Assembly: GCA_938014855.1 (NCBI GenBank)
Contig: CALLQM010000103.1
Location: 1-8,650, forward strand
DNA length: 8,650 nt
Origin: an uncultured Clostridia bacterium
GTDB taxonomy: Bacteria; Bacillota; Clostridia; Oscillospirales; Ruminococcaceae
Direction of reading: 5' to 3'
The notes beneath the pieces were generated by a model that worked only from the letters and a program-made list of their open reading frames with translations, was not told the DNA's origin and did not search any database. This document shows, piece after piece, positions 1-6,897 of this stretch. Numbering within the stretch: position 1 is the stretch's first letter; the number at the start of each line of letters is the position of its first letter. Both the position numbers and the translations under genes were made by a program.

Positions 1-1
1 A

Positions 2-52
2 CGTTGTACCGTTCATGAAACAAAAGCAATTGCAGAAGCGGCTCACCATTAA
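2..52 (+). CDS. 3' end of an unidentified plus-strand gene (partial)
   Basis: Frame 2 is open from the window edge to a TAA at 50-52 and reads RCTVHETKAIAEAAHH. The codons (GCA ATT GCA GAA GCG GCT) look like ordinary coding sequence. The stop lies 12 bases before a strong symmetric hairpin that would serve as terminator for a gene arriving from the left. Frame 1 stops at 16-18, and frame 3 runs straight through the hairpin, so frame 2 is the best candidate. Sixteen residues are too few to name a family. The gene would converge with the phosphorylase gene. The claim rests on a short open stretch and its context only. Confidence 0.35.
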   Translation, partial: RCTVHETKAIAEAAHH

Positions 53-64
53 AAGAATACCTCG

Positions 65-108
65 TAAAAGAACAAGAGGGCGATTTTACACGCCCTCTTG
101 TTCTTTTA
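65..108. terminator. Bidirectional rho-independent terminator ending the glgP operon
   Basis: An 18-bp perfect inverted repeat (65-82 with 91-108) encloses an 8-base loop. The stem has a GC core (GAGGGCG) and A/T-rich outer arms, so each strand ends with a T-rich arm (TTCTTTTA). It begins 5 bases after the phosphorylase stop on the minus strand and lies 12 bases after the putative plus-strand stop at 52. This is the arrangement expected of a terminator shared by convergent genes. Confidence 0.88.
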
Positions 109-113
109 TTAAA

Positions 114-2450
114 TTACTGAATATCCCATATTTCTTTTGCATATTCCAAAATGGTACGGTCGCTTGAGAATTTCCCTGCATTTGCAATATTAAATAAACA
201 CTTGCGAGTAAATGCGGTTTGATCTACGCTGTCACGGTTAATGCGCAGTTTTGTATCGCAGTAGGACTCAAAATCCAACAGCAGATAGTATTGATCCGGT
301 TTATGCCAGCTTGCGCCTTTGAGCAAAGAATCGTACAGTTCTTGAAACATACCTGTATCGCCGTCATCAAACGTTCCGTCAATCAGTGTATCTACAACGC
401 GTTTGATACGAGGATTTTCCTCATATAATTTCTTTGCGTTGTAGTGAGTTGAAACTTTTTCAATTTCTTCCACAGTTGCACCAAAGATATAGTTGTTTTC
501 TTGGCCTGCCTGCTCAATAATTTCGACATTTGCGCCATCCATTGTACCAAGCGTAACCGCTCCATTCAGCATCAACTTCATATTTCCGGTGCCTGACGCT
601 TCAGTTCCAGCAGTTGAAATTTGTTCCGAAATATCCGCCGCAGGAATGAGTTTTTCTGCATAGGATACATTATAATTTTGGACAAACAATACCTGCATTT
701 TGCCCTGCATATCAGGGTCTGTGTTAATCAGTTTTGCAATCTCATTAATAAATTTAATAATACCTTTTGCGCGGCGGTATCCTGGTGCCGCTTTTGCGCC
801 AAACAAAAATACCATTGGACGAAACTCTTGAATGCTGCCTTCTTTGATTCCAAAATAGAAATCCAGTATTGAAAAAGCGTTTAGCAGCTGACGTTTATAC
901 TCATGCAAGCGCTTTATTTGAATATCAAACAATGCGTTTGGATCCAGTTCTACACCTTCATGCTCTTGAATGTAAGAACAAAGTTGGTGTTTCTTTTCAT
1001 TTTTAATAGCTTGGAACTGCTCCACCGTTTCTTGATTCTCAATGAATGGCTCTAACTTTTTTAGCACTTCAAGGTTGGTAATCCAATTGGAACCGATTTT
1101 TTTAGTTAAAAATTCGGACAGTTCCGGATTGCACAACGCAAGCCATCTGCGCTGTGTGATGCCATTGGTTTTATTGAAAAAGCGCTCAGGCCATAAACGA
1201 TACCAATCGTGAAATACCGTATCTTTTAGAATTTGCGTATGAATTCGCGCTACACCATTGGTACAGTGGGATGCATACACCGCTAGTTTTGCCATATGAA
1301 TTTGCTCATCGCAAATAATGTCATACGGTTTTCTTGCGGTTCCTATGATTTGATGTTCTTTGAGTTCACGTCCAAGGCTGTCCTGAAGCATGACGACATA
1401 GGGATAAACTTGAGGCAGAACCGACATAAATAATTGTGTATCCCATTTTTCCAAAGCTTCCGCCATGACCGTATGGTTTGTATAGGCAAACGTGTCGCGT
1501 ACAATTGCGAATGCTTTTTTAAATGATAGGCTGTATTCCGCCATTAGGATTCGAAGTAATTCCGGTATAGCAACGACTGGATGGGTGTCGTTGAGCTGAA
1601 TTGCATAAGCATCTGCAAAACCTGAAAAATCATCTCCATGCTGTTTTTGATAATCTTTGAGAATGCTTTGCAGAGACGCACATGTAAAGAAATACTGCTG
1701 TTTGAGCCGCAGTCGTTTTCCCTCCTGCGTATCGTCGTTGGGGTATAGAACCGCAGAAATTGCCTGCGCATTATTTTGTTCAGCAGATGCTTCTTGATAT
1801 TTCTGCTGGTTAAACAAATCAAAATGGAAAGCCTGAACCGGTTCAGCCTGCCAAAGCCGAAGCGTATTGATAGTTTTTCCACCATAACCGATAATTGGCA
1901 TATCATATGGAACTGCTTTGATCTGCTGATCGCCAAACTGTACCAAAACGGATTCTTCTTCTTTTCGGACGCTCCAAGGATCGCCGAATTGCTGCCAGTC
2001 ATCCGCCTGCTCTTTTTGAAATCCGTCTTCAATCGACTGCTTAAACAATCCATAACGATAACGAATCCCGTAACCATTTAGGGGAATATCGTGTGTAGCT
2101 GCCGAATCCAAGAAACATGCGGCCAATCTGCCAAGTCCGCCATTGCCAAGCGCATCGTCCTCAATCTGCTCAAACACCGAATGATCCAGCCCATGACGAG
2201 TTAAATACTCATTGCAGGACTCCAGCAAGTGTAAGTTCATGAGATTGTTGTTGATAAGGCGGCCCACCAAAAATTCCGCTGAAAAATAACAGGCTTGTTT
2301 GCTTTGCGTTGTTTTCTGTTTCCAATTTGGACGCAAAATTTCCATTGCCGCCTGTGATACTGCAATATACAATTGTTTTACTGAAGCGGTCTGAGCAGTT
2401 ACACCCTCGAGCTCCAAAAGTTGGTCGATCCTTTGTTGAAAGTTCTGCAA
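114..2450 (-). CDS. glgP: Alpha-glucan (maltodextrin/glycogen) phosphorylase
   Basis: A cytosolic PLP-dependent GT35 enzyme that removes terminal glucose from alpha-1,4-glucan chains with phosphate, giving glucose-1-phosphate. At 778 aa it is full length for a bacterial phosphorylase. Visible motifs are YFSAEFLVGR (55-64), the glycine loop GNGGLGRLAACF (102-113), NDTHP (287-291), NKTNGITQRRW (426-436), KRLHEYKRQLLN (513-524) and the PLP signature EASGTGNMK ending at Lys625, the expected Schiff-base lysine. The start is TTG at 2450: an AAGGGGGA ribosome site ends 7-8 bases upstream, and no in-frame ATG lies nearby. It follows malQ by 16 bases and is the last gene of the operon. Next to malQ and a sugar importer its job is probably maltodextrin use, so malP would be an equally fair name; a role on stored glycogen cannot be excluded. 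Confidence 0.96.
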   Translation of the reverse strand: MQNFQQRIDQLLELEGVTAQTASVKQLYIAVSQAAMEILRPNWKQKTTQSKQACYFSAEFLVGRLINNNLMNLHLLESCNEYLTRHGLDHSVFEQIEDDALGNGGLGRLAACFLDSAATHDIPLNGYGIRYRYGLFKQSIEDGFQKEQADDWQQFGDPWSVRKEEESVLVQFGDQQIKAVPYDMPIIGYGGKTINTLRLWQAEPVQAFHFDLFNQQKYQEASAEQNNAQAISAVLYPNDDTQEGKRLRLKQQYFFTCASLQSILKDYQKQHGDDFSGFADAYAIQLNDTHPVVAIPELLRILMAEYSLSFKKAFAIVRDTFAYTNHTVMAEALEKWDTQLFMSVLPQVYPYVVMLQDSLGRELKEHQIIGTARKPYDIICDEQIHMAKLAVYASHCTNGVARIHTQILKDTVFHDWYRLWPERFFNKTNGITQRRWLALCNPELSEFLTKKIGSNWITNLEVLKKLEPFIENQETVEQFQAIKNEKKHQLCSYIQEHEGVELDPNALFDIQIKRLHEYKRQLLNAFSILDFYFGIKEGSIQEFRPMVFLFGAKAAPGYRRAKGIIKFINEIAKLINTDPDMQGKMQVLFVQNYNVSYAEKLIPAADISEQISTAGTEASGTGNMKLMLNGAVTLGTMDGANVEIIEQAGQENNYIFGATVEEIEKVSTHYNAKKLYEENPRIKRVVDTLIDGTFDDGDTGMFQELYDSLLKGASWHKPDQYYLLLDFESYCDTKLRINRDSVDQTAFTRKCLFNIANAGKFSSDRTILEYAKEIWDIQ

Positions 2451-2457
2451 AGTATTG

Positions 2458-2465
2458 TCCCCCTT
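2458..2465 (-). promoter_or_regulatory. Ribosome binding site that fixes the TTG start of glgP
   Basis: Minus-strand AAGGGGGA sits in the 16-base gap between malQ and glgP. It lies 7 bases before the TTG at 2450, and nothing comparable stands before any in-frame ATG. It is therefore the main reason for accepting the TTG start. Confidence 0.7.
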
Positions 2466-2466
2466 G

Positions 2467-3978
2467 TTATCTGCCGTAAAGTTGAGTAAGTGTGCGCATC
2501 GTTTGTGCCAGTTCTGACGTCAATTGCCCCTCAGTAAGCCTCCAGCGCCAATTCCTTCCGCCTATGGTAGACGGCATATTCATCCGCGCCTGATTATCCA
2601 TCCCGAGATAGTCCTGCATCTGATAAACCGCAAGATCCGCCGAGCTAGCGATTCCCGCTCGAATAACCGCCCACGGGATTGCTTTATTGGTGCGAACATT
2701 TAGATAGTTTCGAGCAAACCGCAACACACTGCGTTTTTGACCGGCAAAAAAGCCGACCAACGTTTCGTTATCATGCGTCCCGCCATATACAACTGTATTT
2801 TTACCATAATGACAAGGTAAATTACGGTTTGTACCATCTGAATCAAATGCAAACTGGAGAAGCTTCATGCCGGGATAACCTCGTTTTTTTAGAAGATTGC
2901 GCACGGCTGGTGTGATAACTCCAAGATCTTCTGCAATGATTTGCGTTTTTCCAATCGCTTCTTCAATCGCTGAAATCAGCTTATTTCCAGGTCCTTCCAT
3001 CCATTCCCCATTTTTGGCGGTAAGATCTCCCGCTGGAATGGAGTAATAATGGACAATTCCGATGAAATGATCAATTCGAATGATATCGTAGAGTTTAGCA
3101 GATTGTGCCATCCGCTCTTTCCACCACATAAACCCATTTTGTTCCATTTTTTGCCAGTTATAGAGTGGGTTACCCCATAATTGTCCGGTGGCTGAAAACA
3201 TATCAGGCGGCACTCCGGCAACCCGCACCGGATTGCGGCGTTCATCTAACTGAAATTCGTCTCCATGCACCCAAACATCCGTACTGTCCATAGCAACATA
3301 AATAGGGATATCTCCAACAATTTGGATACCTTTCTTGTTAGCGTACCTTTTTAGCATAAACCACTGGCGATAGAATTCATACTGACAAAATTTCCAAAAT
3401 TCAATTTTAGATTTAAGTTTTAAAGAATAAGCTTGAACCGCTTTTTTCGTTCGAAAACGGATATCTTCCGGCCATGCAAGCCATTCTTTCCCTCCAAAAT
3501 AATGTTTGACCGCCATGTAAAGACAATAGTCGTCTAACCAAAACCGTTGATCTTCACAAAATTGTTGATAGTCCAACGTATTTTGATGCGAGCTGCGCTG
3601 AAACGCAGATTTCAGCACATCAAATCGCTGTTCATAAATTTTCGCATAATCCACAGATGCTGGATCATATCCCCAATCACAGGCATCTGCTTCTTGTTTG
3701 GTGAGCAGTCCCTGTTCAATCAGTGTATCCAAATCAATAAAGTAAGGATTTCCTGAAAAGGCGGAAAAACTTTGATAGGGGCTGTCCCCATAACTTGTAG
3801 GACCTATAGGCAGTACCTGCCAATACGTCTGCCCTGCCGCTTCCAAAAAATCTACAAACTCATACGCTTTTTTGCCAAATGTTCCGATTCCATAAGGAGA
3901 CGGCAGGCTGGAAATGGGCAGTAATACACCGGCTCCTCGTTTTAATGGTTGTTGTTTAGTCTTGTTCAAATCATCCAC
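2467..3978 (-). CDS. malQ: 4-alpha-glucanotransferase (amylomaltase, GH77)
   Basis: A cytosolic transglycosidase that moves alpha-1,4-glucan segments between maltodextrins, releasing glucose and building longer chains for the phosphorylase. At up to 503 aa it matches the compact amylomaltase type (about 500 aa) without the N-terminal extension of E. coli MalQ. The N-terminus LLPISSLPSPYGIGTFG is typical. Catalytic residues by motif are the nucleophile Asp303 (RIDHF), acid/base Glu350 (AEDLG) and the third acid Asp403 (GGTHDNET); their spacing agrees with the family. The start is uncertain. The outermost is GTG at 3978, but the only good ribosome site (AGGCGG, 3978-3983) overlaps that codon and stands 8 bases before an in-frame TTG at 3969, which I prefer (500 aa). 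The ATG at 3974 is out of frame. The gene lies 64 bases after the repressor gene and 16 before glgP. Confidence 0.96.
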   Translation of the reverse strand: MDDLNKTKQQPLKRGAGVLLPISSLPSPYGIGTFGKKAYEFVDFLEAAGQTYWQVLPIGPTSYGDSPYQSFSAFSGNPYFIDLDTLIEQGLLTKQEADACDWGYDPASVDYAKIYEQRFDVLKSAFQRSSHQNTLDYQQFCEDQRFWLDDYCLYMAVKHYFGGKEWLAWPEDIRFRTKKAVQAYSLKLKSKIEFWKFCQYEFYRQWFMLKRYANKKGIQIVGDIPIYVAMDSTDVWVHGDEFQLDERRNPVRVAGVPPDMFSATGQLWGNPLYNWQKMEQNGFMWWKERMAQSAKLYDIIRIDHFIGIVHYYSIPAGDLTAKNGEWMEGPGNKLISAIEEAIGKTQIIAEDLGVITPAVRNLLKKRGYPGMKLLQFAFDSDGTNRNLPCHYGKNTVVYGGTHDNETLVGFFAGQKRSVLRFARNYLNVRTNKAIPWAVIRAGIASSADLAVYQMQDYLGMDNQARMNMPSTIGGRNWRWRLTEGQLTSELAQTMRTLTQLYGR

Positions 3979-3983
3979 CGCCT
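3978..3983 (-). promoter_or_regulatory. Ribosome binding site of malQ, favouring a TTG start at 3969
   Basis: Minus-strand AGGCGG is the only Shine-Dalgarno-like site before malQ. It overlaps the first base of the GTG at 3978, so it cannot serve that codon. It is 8 bases from the in-frame TTG at 3969. The ATG at 3974 runs into a stop after two codons. Confidence 0.5.
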
Positions 3984-4004
3984 AGTATTGGTTACACCGA
4001 TTAC

Positions 4005-4033
4005 AATATAGAAATTAAAATTGTTCGACTCAA
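4005..4033 (-). promoter_or_regulatory. Possible internal promoter for malQ-glgP
   Basis: In the 64-base gap after the repressor gene, the minus strand has TTGAGT (4028-4033), exactly 17 bases, then TATATT (4005-4010). The -10 box matches the sigma-A consensus at 5 of 6 positions and the -35 box at 4 of 6. Transcription would begin near 3998, about 20-30 bases before the malQ start. A/T-rich gaps produce such matches by chance, so this is a candidate only. Confidence 0.45.
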
Positions 4034-4042
4034 CATAGTTTC

Positions 4043-5065
4043 TTATTTTGAGCATATCTGCTTGACGCTTTCCCCTTTCACCAATTCAAACGGTACGATT
4101 TCATGGACAGCCTGTGCATTTCGTTCGATACAGTCAAGTAGAATTTCCACACCGCGAGAAGCTAATTGAGTTTGCGATTGCTTGACAGTTGCAAGCTTTG
4201 GATTGTAATATTCAGCAAGTTCAATGCCATCAAATCCAATTACGGAAATATCGTCTGGAACTCGTTTGCCCTGATCGATTAGCGCTCGGATTGCACCAAT
4301 TGCCATCACGTCACCCATCGTTATAACGGAAGTAAGATTCGGCATCTTTTTTAACAGCCGGTTCATCGCCATATATGCAGATGTATAAGAAAATCGAGAT
4401 TTTTCAAACTGCAATTGTTCATCAAATGCAAGATTGTGTGCTGAGAAGCTGGATTTACAGCCTTGTAAACGCAGCAAACTGGTAAACGACAGTTCGGGGT
4501 TACCTCCAAGAATACCGATTGTTCGGTGTCCCTGCTCGATGAGATAATCTACCGCACAAGCGGCCCCCGCTGTGTCATCTGTACTGACACTGGATAGGTT
4601 GGAAAATTTAAGAGCTTCCGCCGAGTTGGTTACAAGCACACATGGAATTTGAATTGCACGGAAATGTGCACGAAAATTGACCAAACTTCCACCCAAAAAG
4701 ATGAGACCGAGCGGCTTCTGTTCTCTGCAAATTTGAATTGCCTGCTGTACTTCGTCTGCCTCCTCATCCAAATAGCTCACCATCGCGGCATAATCGGACT
4801 TTTTTATCAGCGACTGCATTTGTTCAAGAATGGAAGAAAAAAGCATATTATTGGTTCCTTTAACCAAAATCGCAATTCCTACTGCCGCTTGTTGTTTCAG
4901 TTGTCTAGCGTTGCTGTTCGGTACAAATTTATGCGCTTCCACAACTGCTCGAATTTTTGCTTTTGTTGCTTCACTTACGTCCGGGTGATTATTGAGTGCT
5001 CGAGAGACCGTACTCACAGCAAACCCAGATTGTCTCGCAATATCCTTGATGGTCAAATCAAACAC
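4043..5065 (-). CDS. LacI/GalR-family transcriptional repressor of the operon
   Basis: A DNA-binding repressor with a periplasmic-binding-protein-like sugar domain. An N-terminal helix-turn-helix (about residues 5-24, TIKDIARQSG...VSTVSRALNN) is followed by a hinge with ARQL (53-56), whose leucine normally wedges into a central CpG of the operator. The effector domain covers about 62-335 and includes VIGFDGIELAEYYNPKL. At 340 aa it is of standard length. Start: GTG at 5065 gives MFDLTIKDIA, but GGAG (5067-5070) lies only one base away; an in-frame TTG at 5056 gives the classical TIKDIA beginning with a 10-base gap from the same site. It sits 25 bases after the second permease gene, so it is probably co-transcribed and autoregulated. 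The three CpG-centred palindromes before the binding-protein gene are its most likely targets. Effector unknown; a maltodextrin is inferred from the neighbours. Confidence 0.93.
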   Translation of the reverse strand: MFDLTIKDIARQSGFAVSTVSRALNNHPDVSEATKAKIRAVVEAHKFVPNSNARQLKQQAAVGIAILVKGTNNMLFSSILEQMQSLIKKSDYAAMVSYLDEEADEVQQAIQICREQKPLGLIFLGGSLVNFRAHFRAIQIPCVLVTNSAEALKFSNLSSVSTDDTAGAACAVDYLIEQGHRTIGILGGNPELSFTSLLRLQGCKSSFSAHNLAFDEQLQFEKSRFSYTSAYMAMNRLLKKMPNLTSVITMGDVMAIGAIRALIDQGKRVPDDISVIGFDGIELAEYYNPKLATVKQSQTQLASRGVEILLDCIERNAQAVHEIVPFELVKGESVKQICSK

Positions 5066-5090
5066 ACTCCAAACAGATGCGAATTTTTTA

Positions 5091-5927
5091 TTATCCTTTT
5101 ACAGCGCCTGCCACAACGCCCCGAATAATATGTTTTTGGCAGGTAAGATAGAATACCACAATGGGTATAATTGCTAAAATCAACATTGCCATCAGAGCAC
5201 CCATATCACGGGAGCCATAACCACCCTGCAAATACTGTACAGCAATTGGAATGGTTTTATACTTATTACCAATTACCAAATAAGGCAGCAAATAGTCATT
5301 CCAAATCCACATTGCATTCAAAATCGCTACTGTAATAGCAGTTGGGCGCAAGATCGGGAACACTACTAAGAAAAACGTTTGGGTCGGATTGCAGCCGTCA
5401 ATCACAGCTGCTTCCTCAATATCCAGCGGAATTCCTTTTAGAAATCCACTAAAGATAAATACAGAAAGCCCGGATCCAAACCCTAAATATATTGCGATGA
5501 TTCCAATTGGGTTATCAAGATGCAGAATGTTTGCAATTTTGGACATTGTAAACATGACCATCTGAAATGGTACAATCATACTGAATACAAACAAATAATA
5601 CATAATGGAAGTTGTTTTATTTTTGACACGTACGATATACCACGCCGTCATAGCCGTAAAGAGGATAATGACCGCTACAGAACATACTGTAATAAACAGA
5701 GAATATGCAAATGCCTGCATAAATCCAATTTTTTGGATGCCGTTTACATAATTGGTCAAACCTGCAAACGTTTGTGAATCCGGCAATTGAAACGGAGCAA
5801 CCGAAATCGAAAACTGACCCTTAAAGGAATTCATCAATACAATAAAGATCGGAGCAAGGAATAAAATCGAAAGTAAAAACAGAAATACAAACAGAAATGC
5901 ATCTACTTTTTTACGTGTTTGTGTCAT
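5091..5927 (-). CDS. Sugar ABC transporter permease, MalG-like (CUT1)
   Basis: The second membrane subunit of a CUT1-family importer, 278 aa, the usual MalG length. The first hydrophobic segment covers about residues 10-32 and five more follow, giving six predicted membrane spans. The cytoplasmic EAA loop that contacts the ATPase is clear: EEAAVIDGCNPTQTF from about 171, followed by PILRP. Near the C-terminus is a cluster of small residues (VVAGAVKG), as is common in MalG proteins. Its ATG shares one base with the stop of the preceding permease (TAATG), which suggests translational coupling; AAGGAGG lies 10 bases upstream inside the preceding gene. Substrate specificity is not readable from the permease. 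Maltodextrin is inferred from the downstream malQ and glgP. Confidence 0.94.
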   Translation of the reverse strand: MTQTRKKVDAFLFVFLFLLSILFLAPIFIVLMNSFKGQFSISVAPFQLPDSQTFAGLTNYVNGIQKIGFMQAFAYSLFITVCSVAVIILFTAMTAWYIVRVKNKTTSIMYYLFVFSMIVPFQMVMFTMSKIANILHLDNPIGIIAIYLGFGSGLSVFIFSGFLKGIPLDIEEAAVIDGCNPTQTFFLVVFPILRPTAITVAILNAMWIWNDYLLPYLVIGNKYKTIPIAVQYLQGGYGSRDMGALMAMLILAIIPIVVFYLTCQKHIIRGVVAGAVKG

Positions 5928-6772
5928 TACCGTTCAACCTCCTTGCTTCTTGTGATCCAAAGCTGCAGAAATGCAATTGCCGCTACTATGATAAAGAATA
6001 CGACTGCTTTTGCCTGCCCGACACCTTCATATCCGACTCGCCCATAAAAGGTATCATAGATATCCAAGGCCAGCATCGCGGTTTCCTTTCCGGGAGCACC
6101 GGCGGTTAATGCAAAGTTTTGGTCAAACAGTTTAAAGGAATTCGTCAAAGTAAGGAATGTACAAATGGTAATGGACGGCATAACCATTGGAATAATGATG
6201 CGGTGCAGTGTTTGAAATGGCGTTGCGCCATCAATCGCGGCCGCTTCCATTAAATCACTGGGGATATTCTGAATCCCTGCAACATAGATAATCATCATGT
6301 AGCCCATCATCTGCCAATTCATCAGGACTATGAGACCCCAAAACCCATATTTTGATGAAAATGTGATATCAACACCAAAATTAAGCAAAACACCATTGAT
6401 AATGAGCTGCCAAATGTATCCCAAAACAATGCCGCCAATTAGATTCGGCATAAAAAATATGGTTCGAAATAAGTTTGTTCCACGTATACCTCTTGTCAGC
6501 AGCAATGCTAGAAAAAACGCTAGAACATTAATTGTCACAATAGAAATAGCCGCATATCTTACAGTAAACCAAAGTGCATGCAGAAAATTGCTGCTTGGAG
6601 AAAATGCTTTTATGTAATTCTCAAAGCCCACCCAATGAGCATTTGAAACCGTTGTAAACTCGGTAAAAGATAGGTAAACGCCCATAATGAACGGAATTAA
6701 AAAAGCAATGGAAAAAGCAATTACCGTAGGTAATGCAAACAAGGCAAACTGTTTTTTTAGTGTTTTTTGCAT
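5927..6772 (-). CDS. Sugar ABC transporter permease, MalF-like (CUT1)
   Basis: The first membrane subunit of the importer, 281 aa, with about six hydrophobic segments. The first is at about residues 10-35; others include 66-93, 105-127, 145-167, 195-212 and 255-274. The EAA loop MEAAAIDGATPFQTL starts at about 175 and is followed by PMVMP, the usual ATPase-docking element. It lacks the long N-terminal extension and large periplasmic loop of E. coli MalF, as is usual for Gram-positive CUT1 systems. The start is ATG at 6772, with AAGGAG (6781-6786) 8 bases upstream. It lies 125 bases after the binding-protein gene, a gap that contains a strong hairpin, and overlaps the next permease by one base. 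No ATP-binding subunit lies beside it. Confidence 0.94.
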   Translation of the reverse strand: MQKTLKKQFALFALPTVIAFSIAFLIPFIMGVYLSFTEFTTVSNAHWVGFENYIKAFSPSSNFLHALWFTVRYAAISIVTINVLAFFLALLLTRGIRGTNLFRTIFFMPNLIGGIVLGYIWQLIINGVLLNFGVDITFSSKYGFWGLIVLMNWQMMGYMMIIYVAGIQNIPSDLMEAAAIDGATPFQTLHRIIIPMVMPSITICTFLTLTNSFKLFDQNFALTAGAPGKETAMLALDIYDTFYGRVGYEGVGQAKAVVFFIIVAAIAFLQLWITRSKEVER

Positions 6773-6842
6773 ATCATCTTCTCCTTGTTATCAATCTGAT
6801 ACAGCAAGTGCGCGTTCCTTTTCCACTCGCTATATAAAACTT

Positions 6843-6873
6843 GCCGCCCCGCACCGCAAAGGTACGGAGCGGC
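6843..6873 (-). terminator. GC-rich hairpin between the binding-protein and permease genes (attenuator or mRNA 3' stabiliser)
   Basis: The arms 6843-6855 and 6861-6873 form a 13-bp stem with two G.U wobbles in the minus-strand RNA and a 5-base loop. It starts 25 bases after the binding-protein stop. The following minus-strand bases are AAGTTTTATATA, a short interrupted U run, so it would be a leaky terminator at best. Such a hairpin would let binding protein be made in excess over permeases, by partial termination or by protecting the upstream message from 3' decay. The rest of the 125-base gap holds a weaker possible stem (6804-6810 with 6824-6830) and the permease ribosome site. Confidence 0.7.
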
Positions 6874-6897
6874 ATGGGCGTTTTTACAATTCTATGG

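Noticed and set aside
1544..2077. A 177-codon minus-strand open frame inside the phosphorylase gene
   Set aside because: It lies in another frame of a fully conserved phosphorylase region and has no recognisable motif or ribosome site.
114..3978. Frameshift or decay in malQ or glgP
   Set aside because: Both frames are intact from start to stop, all catalytic motifs are present in order, and lengths match their families.
3991..4004. CpG-centred GTTACACCGATTAC as a second operator before malQ
   Set aside because: Only one half fits a LacI/cre half-site; the other half does not, so it is a direct TTAC repeat rather than a palindrome. It is mentioned only with the internal promoter.
4649..5128. 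A 159-codon plus-strand open frame opposite the repressor gene
   Set aside because: The translation is low-complexity and rich in Cys/His/Phe; the opposite strand carries a clear LacI-family protein.
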